This document shows positions 47,428 through 56,561 of a stretch of DNA of 64,000 nucleotides, in pieces. The position numbers and the translations under genes are program-made. How positions within the stretch are numbered: position 1 is the first letter of the stretch; every line of letters begins with the position of its first letter. This DNA is from Rhizobium binae (GTDB lineage Bacteria; Pseudomonadota; Alphaproteobacteria; Rhizobiales; Rhizobiaceae). A model generated the notes under the pieces. The model saw nothing but the letters and a program-made list of their open reading frames with translations. It ran no database searches and was not told the DNA's origin. Location of the stretch: contig NZ_CP071607.1 of NCBI RefSeq assembly GCF_017357225.1, positions 372,001-436,000 of the forward strand. The letters run 5' to 3'.

Positions 47428-48079
47428 GCAGGCTGGCAATGCTCCGGCCGGCGGGTTCATGATGCGGCTGCACCGCGACCGGCGCGGTCTGGCCTCGATC
47501 GAATTCGTGCTCGCCGCGCCGGTCATCCTGCTGATCGTGATCTTCGTCATTCATGCGAACAGGATCTCCACCAAGAAGGTGGCGACCATGCTCGCCATGC
47601 GCAATGCCGCGTTCGCCGAGGCGAGCGGCCTCACCTGCACCTCCGATTTCTCCAACGTCTTCCCGATCCCGGCCTTGCCGGCCCTGCCCGGGGGAGACGC
47701 CATCAACTGTTCGCGCACGCCCTCGCATGAAGGCGGCGGCGATCCTCAGCGGACCTTTATCTGGGACGACGTGCAGAACACCCTCAAGAGCAATGGCCGC
47801 GACTTCGGCGACATGGTCGGCGATCTCGCCGACGAGAAGCCGCAGCTCGTCACCGCGACCGCCGACCGCGTCTACAAGTTCAGGGATTCCGACGATCTCG
47901 ACACCATCCGCAGCGTCCGCTGGAAGGATGCGTTCACGGTCGACGACTCGACGCTGTTCATCTCGCACAACAACGACACCACACGCCGCGGCTACGATCC
48001 GACGCTGCGCCGGGAAATCCGAGATGTGGCCAGCGATTCCGGCGATCTCTTCGACGGCGTCTTTCCGGGAGCGAAATAA
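47399..48079 (+). CDS. TadE-like minor pseudopilin
   Basis: A 226-aa protein with the TadE pattern HRDRRGLASIEFVLAAPVIL (E at position +5-like after the G) and a single TM helix, then a hydrophilic domain with two cysteines (LTCTSD, NCSRTP). The ATG at 47399 is preferred because GGAGG is just upstream. It overlaps the tail of the preceding gene by 29 bp, so coupling is likely. Confidence 0.85.
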   Translation: MPGLPSTHTEQAGNAPAGGFMMRLHRDRRGLASIEFVLAAPVILLIVIFVIHANRISTKKVATMLAMRNAAFAEASGLTCTSDFSNVFPIPALPALPGGDAINCSRTPSHEGGGDPQRTFIWDDVQNTLKSNGRDFGDMVGDLADEKPQLVTATADRVYKFRDSDDLDTIRSVRWKDAFTVDDSTLFISHNNDTTRRGYDPTLRREIRDVASDSGDLFDGVFPGAK

Positions 48080-48080
48080 G

Positions 48081-49010
48081 ATGAGACAGGGCGCGCGCAT
48101 TTCCTTCCGCCTTGTCAGCCATGTCATCGGCGTGACTTTGGTTGTCTGGCTCGCAATTGCGATCATGGTCAAACCGGGCCATGCCGAGGTCTATAGGGAT
48201 TTCAGGGCGACGCTGAATGCGATGCTGGCCGGCATCCTCGGCGCGCCGGAACGCTCGCCGCGCGATCTCGTCATCAACGGCCAGCCGCTGGAGTTCACAC
48301 CCTACCAGAGCGATCGCAGCATCTCCGATATCACTGACGAATGGCTGCGTGTGCTGGCCGCCAATACCCGACCGGCCCTGCCGAAAAGCAACGATAAGGA
48401 AGAACTGACCGCCGTCATCGCCGCCAACATGATGATCGTCCCGAAGGTGAGCCGCATCCGCGACGACCTTGCCGTTGTCGTGCGCTTCTTCGACGGCGAC
48501 GGCGAGGCAGCCCTCGACTATATGAGACGGCAGGATCCGAACGATCCTTCGGCGAGGGTGTCGATCCCGGGTGTGTCGATCATGATCCGCCGACCTGCCG
48601 ATGCGCCGATGACCGAAGTGCTGATGAGCCGCTTCGACGATGTCGCCGCCACGCTGCCGGCCTTCGCCGCCCCTGCCGATGTGGCCAAGCTGCCGATGTC
48701 GCTGCGTCCGCCGGCCGGCGTCGAGGTGCTGAGCGATATCGGCGACCATGACAAGGGCCATATGTCGCGCACGGTCGTGTCGAAGGGCACGCTTGCCGCC
48801 GCGCGCTGGTCCGATCAGCGCGCCGACCTGCTCGTCCGCGACGGCTTCACCATCGAAACGCCGCCGGCTGAGCGCGGCGGGGTCACCGCCCTTTACGGCC
48901 GGCGCGGCAGCGTCGAAGCCAATGTTCTCTACACGAGAAGCAGAACCGACGGCAGGACCGTTGAGGTCATTCAAATCAGGCAACCCTTCTTAGAGGGAAC
49001 AACACCATGA
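48081..49010 (+). CDS. Tad-locus secreted protein of unknown function
   Basis: A 309-aa protein with a signal peptide or TM anchor (SHVIGVTLVVWLAIAIMV ending GHAE). The mature region is alpha/beta with no recognised family and no secretin features. It overlaps the CpaB-like start by 4 bp and follows the TadE-like gene by 1 bp, so it is certainly part of the operon. It may be a periplasmic assembly factor peculiar to this locus type. Confidence 0.75.
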   Translation: MRQGARISFRLVSHVIGVTLVVWLAIAIMVKPGHAEVYRDFRATLNAMLAGILGAPERSPRDLVINGQPLEFTPYQSDRSISDITDEWLRVLAANTRPALPKSNDKEELTAVIAANMMIVPKVSRIRDDLAVVVRFFDGDGEAALDYMRRQDPNDPSARVSIPGVSIMIRRPADAPMTEVLMSRFDDVAATLPAFAAPADVAKLPMSLRPPAGVEVLSDIGDHDKGHMSRTVVSKGTLAAARWSDQRADLLVRDGFTIETPPAERGGVTALYGRRGSVEANVLYTRSRTDGRTVEVIQIRQPFLEGTTP

Positions 49011-49942
49011 ACTGGAAGCTCATTGCCGCCGTGATCGTCGGGCTGATCACCGGCGTCCTCCTCTACTTCTGGACCGAGAGCGTCAAGAACGAGCAGGTGG
49101 CCTATGCCTTCATGCGGCTTCAGCCCGACAAGAAGGTGACGAGAGGACAAGCGATCACGCCCGACATGCTCGCCGAACCGGTGATGTTGCCGGAAAGCTT
49201 CGGGGCGCTTGCCAAGCTCGCCGTGCCTGCGGCGAGCGCCTACCAGGAGTGGTTGAAGGATCGCACGGCTGCAGCTGATATTCCGGCTGGTTCCGTGCTG
49301 CTCTTCCAGTATTTCGACGATACCGATGGCGGGCGCCTGACGACGATGATCGCGCCCGGCAAGCGCGCGCTCACCCTGCCTGTCAACGCGACCGCGGCCG
49401 TCGGCCACTTCGTCGAGCCCGGCAGCTATGTCGATATCCTCGGCACCGTAGACGAGCCGGTTGAGCCCGTGGCGCCGGCCGCCGCGACCCAGCCGGGAGC
49501 TCCTGGCCAGGCCCCTGCCGTTCCGGGCCAGCCTGCCGCGACCGCACAACCGGCCGTTCCGGCTCAGCCCGCGTCGCCGGTCGAGCAGATGCTGAAGAAC
49601 TATCTCACCCAATATCCCGGCGCCGACGAGAATGATGTCAACGCCTACCGCAAGCAGGCGCAGGATTATAAACTCGGCATCAGCTCGCGCACCCGCGTCG
49701 TCACCCGCACCTTCCTGCAGAACGTCAAGGTTCTGGCGGTCGGTGCGGCGACGACGCCGGAGGGCGCCGTCACCAAGGCTAACAGCACTTACAACAACGT
49801 GACTGTCGAAGTGACGCCGTCGGAAGCCGAAATGCTGATCTTCGCCCTGGGCCAGTCGAACGGCAGCCTCAACCTCGTGCTGCGCAATCCGACAGATAAT
49901 AGTGTCGAGGAACTGCCGAGCATCAACTGGACGCGCATGTGA
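49007..49942 (+). CDS. cpaB: CpaB/RcpC-like pilus assembly protein
   Basis: A 311-aa protein with an N-terminal TM helix (MNWKLIAAVIVGLITGVLLY), a SAF-type region with ITPDMLAEPVML and IPAGSVLLFQYF, and ALTLPVNATAAVGHFVEPGS YVDILGT. This is the CpaB arrangement. The central Pro/Ala/Gln-rich linker (about residues 155-190) is low-complexity. The C-terminus ends TFLQNVKVLAVG, VEVTPSEAEMLIFALG. CpaB normally works with the CpaC secretin, which is not encoded nearby. Confidence 0.87.
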   Translation: MNWKLIAAVIVGLITGVLLYFWTESVKNEQVAYAFMRLQPDKKVTRGQAITPDMLAEPVMLPESFGALAKLAVPAASAYQEWLKDRTAAADIPAGSVLLFQYFDDTDGGRLTTMIAPGKRALTLPVNATAAVGHFVEPGSYVDILGTVDEPVEPVAPAAATQPGAPGQAPAVPGQPAATAQPAVPAQPASPVEQMLKNYLTQYPGADENDVNAYRKQAQDYKLGISSRTRVVTRTFLQNVKVLAVGAATTPEGAVTKANSTYNNVTVEVTPSEAEMLIFALGQSNGSLNLVLRNPTDNSVEELPSINWTRM

Positions 49943-49962
49943 CCGGTGCGGGAGAGTAAGCC

Positions 49963-51861
49963 ATGCTGTTGAAGATTTCCTATGAGGACGGCAGCGGGCG
50001 GGAGGTGATCCCGCTCTCGGCGAACGAGACCTATTTCGTCGGCGAAAGCAGCACGCTTTCGCTTCCCGCCGGCGCCGGCGTCGTGCGCCTGCGCGGCAGC
50101 CATGTGTCCTCGCCGCAATTCGTGCTGCGCAAGTCCGGCCAAGGCTGGTCGGTGCAGCATCACGGCCGCAATCCCACGCGCGTCGACGACCAGCCGCTGA
50201 GGGCCGGCACGCCGGTGGCGGTTTCGGCCGGCATGTCGATCTGGGTGCCGAATGTCACCATCGAACTCGTCGAGCCGGCGGCGGCGCCGGAGGCGGTGAC
50301 GCAGTTTCCGGACCAGGAGCGGGTGCTGGCGCTGCAGATGGAAATACATGAGCGATTGCTAAAAGACACGCAATATGACCGGCTGGTGAAATCCTCCGAT
50401 TTCGGCCGCGAGGAGACGCGCGGCCGCATCCGCGAGCGCCTCGACCTGTTCATCAAGGAGGCGCTGGACGCTGCGCCGCAGGATCTCGTCATCCTCGTCA
50501 TCAAGAATGCCGTCTACCGGTGGCTGGCAAAACGCATCGCCCGCACCGGACGGCGCGACGGCGCTTCGAATGCGGCCAGCCTCGCCCGCGAAGAGCAGGA
50601 CAACCGCCGGCTCTTCGATGTCGGCAAGGCGCTGATCTCGGCGCTGCAACTGAAGCTGAACTTCGAATCCACCCGTTCCGACTTCGCCCAGCTCGACACC
50701 AAGTTCGGCGCCGCCTTCCAGGCCCGGCAGGCCCTGTTCAACGCCGGCGACCGCTACGAGATCGCCCATATGCATCTGCGCTCCAATATCGAGGAGCTGA
50801 TGTATCGTTGGGGCACGATCTCGGAACTGATGGATCTCGACGTCATCTCGGAAATCATGGTGACGCGCTACGACGAGATCTATGTCGAAAAATTCGGCCT
50901 GCTCGAGCGTTACCCCTTCGCCTTCGCCAATGAGCGGCAGCTGATGAAGGTGATCGAGCGCATCGCCGTCGATTCCAACCGCTCGATCAACGAGAGCGAG
51001 GCGATGGCCGACTTTCGCATGCCGGACGGTTCGCGCGTCAACGCCGTCATCCCGCCGCTCGCCGTCAAGGGCGCCTGCCTCACCATCCGCAAGTTCGGCG
51101 GCAAGTCGCGGCTCGACATCAGCAAGCTGGTGGCCGCCGGCGCGCTCAGCGAACCGATGCGCGCCTTCCTCGAGGCGGCGGTGCGCGCCCGCAAGAACAT
51201 CGTCGTCTCCGGCGGCACCGGCTCCGGCAAGACGACGCTCCTGAACAGCCTGTCGCAATTCATTCCGGTCGGCGAGCGCGTCGTCGCGGTCGAGGACACG
51301 TCCGAACTGCAGCTCGACGGCATTCACGTCGTCTACCTGCAATCGCGGCCGAAGACGGCGGAGAGCGAAACCAGCGTCACCATCCGCGATCTGGTGCGCA
51401 ATGCACTGCGCATGCGCCCCGACCGCATCATCGTCGGCGAGTGCCGCGGCGCCGAAGCGATCGACATGCTGCAGGCGATGAACACCGGCCATGCCGGCTC
51501 GATGACGACGGCGCATGCCAACACGCCGCAGGACATGATGACCCGCCTCGAGGTGATGGTGCTGCAGGGCCAGAGCTCGCTGCCGGTGACGGCGATCCGC
51601 CAGCAGATCGTCGCCGCCGTCGAACTCGTCGTGCAGCTCAACCGCCTGGAAAGCGGCCGGCGCGCCGTCACCGAGATATCGGAGGTGATCGGCATCGATC
51701 CGGACACCGGTCTAATCATCGTCGAGCCGATCTTCAATCTCGTCGGCCGCGCCGGCGGTCAGGCGGTGCATGCCTTCACCGGCTACCTGCCGAGCTTCGT
51801 CGCCGAGCTCGTTTCCTTCGGCGAAGACGGCGAGATCAAGAACTTGGATATGTTTGTTTGA
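49963..51861 (+). CDS. CpaF/TadA ATPase with an N-terminal FHA-like domain
   Basis: A 632-aa protein. Residues 1-105 form an FHA-like domain (YFVGESSTLSLP, LRGSHVSSPQFVLR, GRNPTRVDDQPLRAG) with SH and N positions kept but the usual GR changed to GE. The CpaF ATPase core follows: Walker A GGTGSGKTTLLNSL near residue 418-426, VAVEDTSELQL, RPDRIIVGECRGAEAIDML and TTAHANTP. It is roughly 250 residues longer than the sibling at 42415. It precedes tadB and tadC. Confidence 0.87.
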   Translation: MLLKISYEDGSGREVIPLSANETYFVGESSTLSLPAGAGVVRLRGSHVSSPQFVLRKSGQGWSVQHHGRNPTRVDDQPLRAGTPVAVSAGMSIWVPNVTIELVEPAAAPEAVTQFPDQERVLALQMEIHERLLKDTQYDRLVKSSDFGREETRGRIRERLDLFIKEALDAAPQDLVILVIKNAVYRWLAKRIARTGRRDGASNAASLAREEQDNRRLFDVGKALISALQLKLNFESTRSDFAQLDTKFGAAFQARQALFNAGDRYEIAHMHLRSNIEELMYRWGTISELMDLDVISEIMVTRYDEIYVEKFGLLERYPFAFANERQLMKVIERIAVDSNRSINESEAMADFRMPDGSRVNAVIPPLAVKGACLTIRKFGGKSRLDISKLVAAGALSEPMRAFLEAAVRARKNIVVSGGTGSGKTTLLNSLSQFIPVGERVVAVEDTSELQLDGIHVVYLQSRPKTAESETSVTIRDLVRNALRMRPDRIIVGECRGAEAIDMLQAMNTGHAGSMTTAHANTPQDMMTRLEVMVLQGQSSLPVTAIRQQIVAAVELVVQLNRLESGRRAVTEISEVIGIDPDTGLIIVEPIFNLVGRAGGQAVHAFTGYLPSFVAELVSFGEDGEIKNLDMFV

Positions 51862-51871
51862 GGGTGGAACC

Positions 51872-52735
51872 ATGGACATCAGCATTCTGCAGATCCTGAC
51901 GATCGCCCTCGGCGCGGTGACGGCGGGACTGCTGGTCTGGGGCGCGCCGGTGCAATGGCCGGCACCGCTGCTGCGCGCCACCGAACGTGACATCGCGCTC
52001 GCCAGCGAAGCAGCCCAGGTCTTCGGCCGCGATGCCGTGCCGCCCTATACGATGATCCTCGCCTATGCCATCACCGCGATCGTCGTCTTTGCCCTGATCT
52101 CGCTGATCTTCGGACCGATCGTCGGCATCGTCGTCGCCATTCCCGTCGCCTTCTTCCTGCCCAAGGCGACGATCCGCTACTTCCTGCAGCGCCGCTGGCT
52201 GCAGATCGAATCCCAGCTTCCCTATGCCGTCGACCAGATCGTCTCGGCGGTGCGCACCGGCAAGCCGCTCGCCGTCGCCGTCAATGCGGTCGCCGATACC
52301 GGCCAGATGCCCTCCTCGCGCGAGTTCGAGCGCATTGCCCGCGAACAGAAGCTCGGCATCGGCCTGGTCGAGGCGCTCGACCGCCACGGCCGCACCGTGC
52401 CGAGCCTGCATTTCAAGATGGTCGATGCCGCCCTCGGCCTGTTTGCCCGCCAGGGCGGCGACATATCCGAGCCGCTGACGGAAATGTCGAAATCCTTCAA
52501 GGAGATATGGAAGCTCGACCAGAAGATCAGCACCTCGTCGTCGCAGGCGCGGATGAACTTCCGCGTCGTCAACGGCGGCGCGCTGTTCATGATCCTGATG
52601 ATCTTCTTCGGCCAGCCCGAGCTGATCGACAAGGTGTTCGGCAACGCCATCGGCATCGTCATCGCAATTGTCGGCGCCATTCTCTACGCCACCGGCTTCT
52701 TCTGGATGCGCTCGATGATGAAGGTGTCGGTATGA
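51872..52735 (+). CDS. tadB: TadB-like inner-membrane platform protein
   Basis: A 287-aa protein with N-terminal and C-terminal TM segments and the T2SF domain: LPYAVDQIVSAVRTGKPLAV, EFERIAREQKLGIGLVEALD, ALGLFARQGGDISEPLTEMS. TadB and TadC form the inner-membrane core on which the CpaF ATPase acts. The start is set at 51872 (GGTGGAACC upstream). Its stop overlaps the TadC start by 4 bp (ATGA). Confidence 0.9.
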   Translation: MDISILQILTIALGAVTAGLLVWGAPVQWPAPLLRATERDIALASEAAQVFGRDAVPPYTMILAYAITAIVVFALISLIFGPIVGIVVAIPVAFFLPKATIRYFLQRRWLQIESQLPYAVDQIVSAVRTGKPLAVAVNAVADTGQMPSSREFERIAREQKLGIGLVEALDRHGRTVPSLHFKMVDAALGLFARQGGDISEPLTEMSKSFKEIWKLDQKISTSSSQARMNFRVVNGGALFMILMIFFGQPELIDKVFGNAIGIVIAIVGAILYATGFFWMRSMMKVSV

Positions 52736-53637
52736 TGTCGCAAATACCCCTCGCCCCGATCGCCATCGTCCTTGCCGGCATCACCGCGGCGCTCATCGTC
52801 TGGTGGATCGGCGACCTGCTCGGCAGCATCGAGGTGGTGCGGCGAAAGGCTGGCGGCGACGGGCCGCCGCCGAATATTGTCGACAGCATCGGCATGCGCA
52901 CGCCCGTCGAATTCGTGCTGCGACATTTCGAGCCGCTCCTGGCCGATTTCGGCGCGCAGCTCGAAAAGAAGCTGATCTATGGCGGCCGACCGTTCGGCGG
53001 CGTGACGGGGCGTGAATATATCGCCCTTCTCATCGTCTTGAGCCTGTTCGGCTTCATCCTGCTCGGCGTGCTGTTCGGTATTGCGAGCGGCAGCGTCATC
53101 GGCGGGCTGGTCGCCGGGCTGATCCTCGGTTTCATCCCCGCCATCTATTTCTGGGTCGTCGCCGACGACAAGATGCAGGACCGCAAGGAGCGCATCTCGC
53201 GCGAATTTCCCTATTTCCTCGATCTCGTCGTCATGACGCAGCAGGCGCAGGCGACCCTGCCGGAAAGCCTGCGGCTCTATGCCGAGGCAGCGCCCGGCAC
53301 CGTGATGAGCGAGGAGATCGAGCAGACGCTGAAAGACGTGGCGCTCGGCACCGGCATGATCGAGGCGCTGCAGCGCCTGGAGGCGCGCATGACGGCCGAG
53401 GAGGTGGTGCGGGTCATCCGCGCCGTCATCCAGGGCGAGGTCGAGGGCAGCAACCGTGTCGAGTTGCTGCGCGAACATGCGCGCGACCTGCGCTTCCGCC
53501 GCTGGGAAAAGGCCGACAGGGCCAGTGAGAAGCTGAAAGCCAAGATCGTCATGCCGGCGATGATGATCGTCGTGTCGATCCTGCTTCTGGTGCTGGCGCC
53601 GGCTATCGTCGAGATGATGTCGAGTGGGATGTTCTGA
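52732..53637 (+). CDS. tadC: TadC-like inner-membrane platform protein
   Basis: A 301-aa membrane protein with T2SF features: FPYFLDLVVMTQQAQATLPE, LKDVALGTGMIEALQRLEAR, EHARDLRFRRWEKADRASEK and LKAKIVMPAMMIVVSILLLV. It partners TadB in pilus assembly. Two ATGs (52732 and 52735) are in frame. It is followed 2 bp later by the FHA gene. Confidence 0.9.
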   Translation: MMSQIPLAPIAIVLAGITAALIVWWIGDLLGSIEVVRRKAGGDGPPPNIVDSIGMRTPVEFVLRHFEPLLADFGAQLEKKLIYGGRPFGGVTGREYIALLIVLSLFGFILLGVLFGIASGSVIGGLVAGLILGFIPAIYFWVVADDKMQDRKERISREFPYFLDLVVMTQQAQATLPESLRLYAEAAPGTVMSEEIEQTLKDVALGTGMIEALQRLEARMTAEEVVRVIRAVIQGEVEGSNRVELLREHARDLRFRRWEKADRASEKLKAKIVMPAMMIVVSILLLVLAPAIVEMMSSGMF

Positions 53638-53639
53638 TC

Positions 53640-54515
53640 ATGGCCTTTTCCTTCTTTCGCGGCAACAAACCCAGCCTTCTGCAGACCGGTCCCGGCGGCC
53701 AGAGCCGCAGCCACGTGCTCGCCCGACCGGAAATGTCGATCGGCCGGGCAGCCAATGCCGATATCGTCGTCGACGATCCGTTCCTTGCGCCGATCCATGC
53801 GCGCATCGAAAAGCAGAGCGACGGCGGCTTCATCATCCGCCGCATGGGGCTGAACCCGATCATGCTGCGCGGCGAGGCGCTGCTGCAGACGGCCTCACTG
53901 AAAACAGGCGACAGCTTCCGCCTCGGCAAGGACGTCGAGTTCCAGTTCGTGGAGAAGGCGCCCGCCAAGGAGGCGCCGAAGAAGGAGGCGGCCAAGGCAG
54001 ACGACGGCAAGCCGAAAAAGCCGCTCTTCAAGCAGCCTGCCTTCCTCGCCGGCATGGGCCTCGTCTACCTCGCCGTCGTCGGCATCATCGGCTACGTGAT
54101 CCTTTCCGGCGGCGGCAGCACGGAGGCCGGCCCGACCGCGGAGCGCATCAATGCCGAAGCCGCCCGCATTCCGACCTGCATCAAGAATGCCAGGCGCCTG
54201 CGTCAGGTGTCGGAGCAGACTTTCAACGGCGCTGTCGGCGGCCGCGTCGGCCGCGATGGCGACGTCACCTATGCCGCGCTTTCGCTTAGCACCGAACCCG
54301 CCGACGATGCGGCCTTGGCAAAGGCGGCAGCGCCGATCGTCGAGGCCTACAAGCGCACGGCGCTCGCCGCCCTTGCCTCGGAAAACCGCGGCAACAACAC
54401 GCTGGCGCAAAGCCTCTATCAACAGACCTACGATCTCGTTCCAGACGTCAACTGCTCGGCCGCCCGTTTTGCGCTGCAGCGCCGCGCCGCCACCAAGCCG
54501 CCGGCGCGGCGGTGA
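53640..54515 (+). CDS. FHA-domain membrane protein of the Tad locus
   Basis: A 291-aa protein. The N-terminal FHA domain shows MSIGRAANADIVVDDPFLAP, then IHARIE and GLNPIMLRGEAL; the GR, H and N positions are kept, with Pro where Ser is usual. A Lys/Ala-rich linker, one TM helix (GLVYLAVVGIIGYVILSGGG) and a C-terminal extracytoplasmic domain follow. FHA domains bind phosphothreonine; no Ser/Thr kinase or phosphatase gene is visible in the window. It is the last gene of the operon. Confidence 0.85.
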   Translation: MAFSFFRGNKPSLLQTGPGGQSRSHVLARPEMSIGRAANADIVVDDPFLAPIHARIEKQSDGGFIIRRMGLNPIMLRGEALLQTASLKTGDSFRLGKDVEFQFVEKAPAKEAPKKEAAKADDGKPKKPLFKQPAFLAGMGLVYLAVVGIIGYVILSGGGSTEAGPTAERINAEAARIPTCIKNARRLRQVSEQTFNGAVGGRVGRDGDVTYAALSLSTEPADDAALAKAAAPIVEAYKRTALAALASENRGNNTLAQSLYQQTYDLVPDVNCSAARFALQRRAATKPPARR

Positions 54516-54655
54516 TCGGGGCACTGCAGAGATGCTCGCCTGTCGTCCGAGCCGATCCGCGTCGAACGGGATATGATCGCCCGAGAGGCTTGCCGTGTTG
54601 CACGACGGCAGTCGCATAAGTGGCCAGGTCCAAATGATTTCATAAGGGAGGAACG

Positions 54656-55429
54656 ATGATGCAGAGGAATGCGCCGGACTTCAGCCTTGAAGGGAAAGTG
54701 ACTTTGGTGACAGGAGCGAGCCGTGGCATCGGCCGAGCCTGCGCGCTTGCCTGCGCCGCGGCGGGCTCCGATATCGTCCTGGGGGTCCGCGACGTCGAAG
54801 CCTCGGCGGATCTGGTTGCCGAACTCGAGGGGGCGGGACGAAAAGTCCTCGCCGTCGAGCTGGACATTCCCAACAAAGCCCACATCGCCAAAGCCGTCGA
54901 GGCGGCGTTGGCGACATTTGGCCGGATCGACGTCCTCGTCAATAATGTCGGCGTCGCTCCGGGCAATCTCGCCGAACTCGTCGAGGAGAAGGACCTCGAC
55001 GAGATCCTCGATGTCAACATCAAGGGCACCTTCCTGATGACGCAGGCCGTCGGGCGTCAGATGATCAAGCAGAATGGCGGCCGGATCATCAGCATCAGCT
55101 CACAGGCCGGCACCGTGGCGCTGCGCGGCGAGGCCATCTATTGCATGAGCAAGGCGGCGATCAATCACCTGACGCGCTGCCTTGCAGCCGAATGGGCCCG
55201 CTACAATGTCACCGTCAATACCGTATCGCCGACTTTCATCCACACGGATGGGACAGCACCCTTTCTATCCGATCCCGCCAATCGCCAGGCGACGCTCGAT
55301 CACATTCCCCTCGGCCGGATCGGTGAAACCGATGATGTGGTGGGCGCCGTCGTCTTCCTGGCGTCGCCGGCTGCGAGCCTGATCACCGGCGCGAACCTGC
55401 TGGTGGACGGTGGATGGTCCGTGGCGTAA
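54656..55429 (+). CDS. Short-chain dehydrogenase/reductase
   Basis: A 257-aa classical SDR: VTGASRGIGRACALACAAAG, NNVG, SISSQAGTVALRGEAIYCM with the catalytic Ser and Tyr-x3-Lys (YCMSKAAINHL), and a C-terminus GANLLVDGGWSVA. AAGGGAGG lies just upstream. The substrate is unknown. It is convergent with the LysR regulator at 55543. Confidence 0.9.
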   Translation: MMQRNAPDFSLEGKVTLVTGASRGIGRACALACAAAGSDIVLGVRDVEASADLVAELEGAGRKVLAVELDIPNKAHIAKAVEAALATFGRIDVLVNNVGVAPGNLAELVEEKDLDEILDVNIKGTFLMTQAVGRQMIKQNGGRIISISSQAGTVALRGEAIYCMSKAAINHLTRCLAAEWARYNVTVNTVSPTFIHTDGTAPFLSDPANRQATLDHIPLGRIGETDDVVGAVVFLASPAASLITGANLLVDGGWSVA

Positions 55430-55542
55430 GCCAAAGGCTACATTGTCGGCAAGTATGATGCGACTTATGCCGCGCTTTGCGGCCGCTAAATCCGCCGAAG
55501 ATGCTGGTGACAAAAGCTCCGAGCCAATCCTCGCAGCGGCGT

Positions 55543-56445
55543 CTAGCCGACGATTTCGACGCAGAAATCGATAAAGGCGCGGACCTTGGCCGGCACATGA
55601 TGGCGGGAGGTGTAGAAGCAGTGCAGCGGAAAGGTCTCATCGGGCCAGTCCGGATAGAGATCGACCAACTGCCCGCAGTCGAGATAGGGCTTCATGCCGA
55701 GCGCGAAGACCTGGGCGATGCCGATGCCCGCGAGACAGGTAGCAAGCGCCGTGCCGGCATCATTGACGAGGACGCGGCCACGAGTTTCGATCGCCACCAC
55801 CTTCTTTCCGCGCCGCAATTCCCATTCGAAAGGCCTGCCCGTCAAAGGGTCCTGATACTGGATGCAGGTATGATCGGTCAGGTCGGCAGGCAGCGTCGGC
55901 GTGCCGTGCTGTGCAAGATAGAGCGGCGCGGCAACCGTGATCACCCTCGTGCGAAACAGCTGCCGGGCAATCAGCGAGTTCTTCGCCGGGATTTCGCCGA
56001 AGCGCACCGCCACATCCATGCCGTCGGCGACAAGATCGCCGATCTCGTTCCTTGTGACCACCTCGAGCTGAAGATCGGGATAGCGGTCGAGAAAGGTGCC
56101 GAGCTTCGGCGCGAGGATCAGCCGCGAAAAATACGGATCGACATTGATCCGCAGCCTCCCACGCGCCGTCTGCGTCGTCCCGGCCGCATAGGCAGCGGCT
56201 TCTTCGATGCCGCCAAGTAGCGGCATGACCTGCTCGTAGAAACGCGTGCCGTCATCGGTGAGCCTCAGGGATCGGGTCGTCCGCTCGAGCAGGCGCACGC
56301 CGATGCGGCTCTCAAGTCGCGCCACCGCCCGGCTGACTCCGGAAGCTGTCAGCCCCAGCGCCTCGCCCGCCCGCGCAAAACTGCCACTCTCAACGACGGC
56401 GGCCAGCACGCTGACCCCATTCAGCAATCGTCCGTCGAACATCAT
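55543..56445 (-). CDS. LysR-family transcriptional regulator
   Basis: A 300-aa protein: N-terminal winged HTH (FARAGEALGLTASGVSRAVA, LESRIGVRLLERTTRSLRLT) and a periplasmic-binding-like effector domain (GRLRINVDPYFSRLILAP). It is divergent from the NmrA-like reductase at 56562, its likely target. The N-terminus MMFDGRLLNGVSVLAAVVES is the usual LysR start. Confidence 0.92.
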   Translation of the reverse strand: MMFDGRLLNGVSVLAAVVESGSFARAGEALGLTASGVSRAVARLESRIGVRLLERTTRSLRLTDDGTRFYEQVMPLLGGIEEAAAYAAGTTQTARGRLRINVDPYFSRLILAPKLGTFLDRYPDLQLEVVTRNEIGDLVADGMDVAVRFGEIPAKNSLIARQLFRTRVITVAAPLYLAQHGTPTLPADLTDHTCIQYQDPLTGRPFEWELRRGKKVVAIETRGRVLVNDAGTALATCLAGIGIAQVFALGMKPYLDCGQLVDLYPDWPDETFPLHCFYTSRHHVPAKVRAFIDFCVEIVG

Positions 56446-56561
56446 CCAATTCCTGATATTTTGTCATGAACTATCTGACAAAAGGTCAATTCAGTCAAAA
56501 GCGACTTTGGCGCATCTTTTGTTTCATCGCGGCGCAAGCCGTTGCCAAAAGGAGTCCTAGA

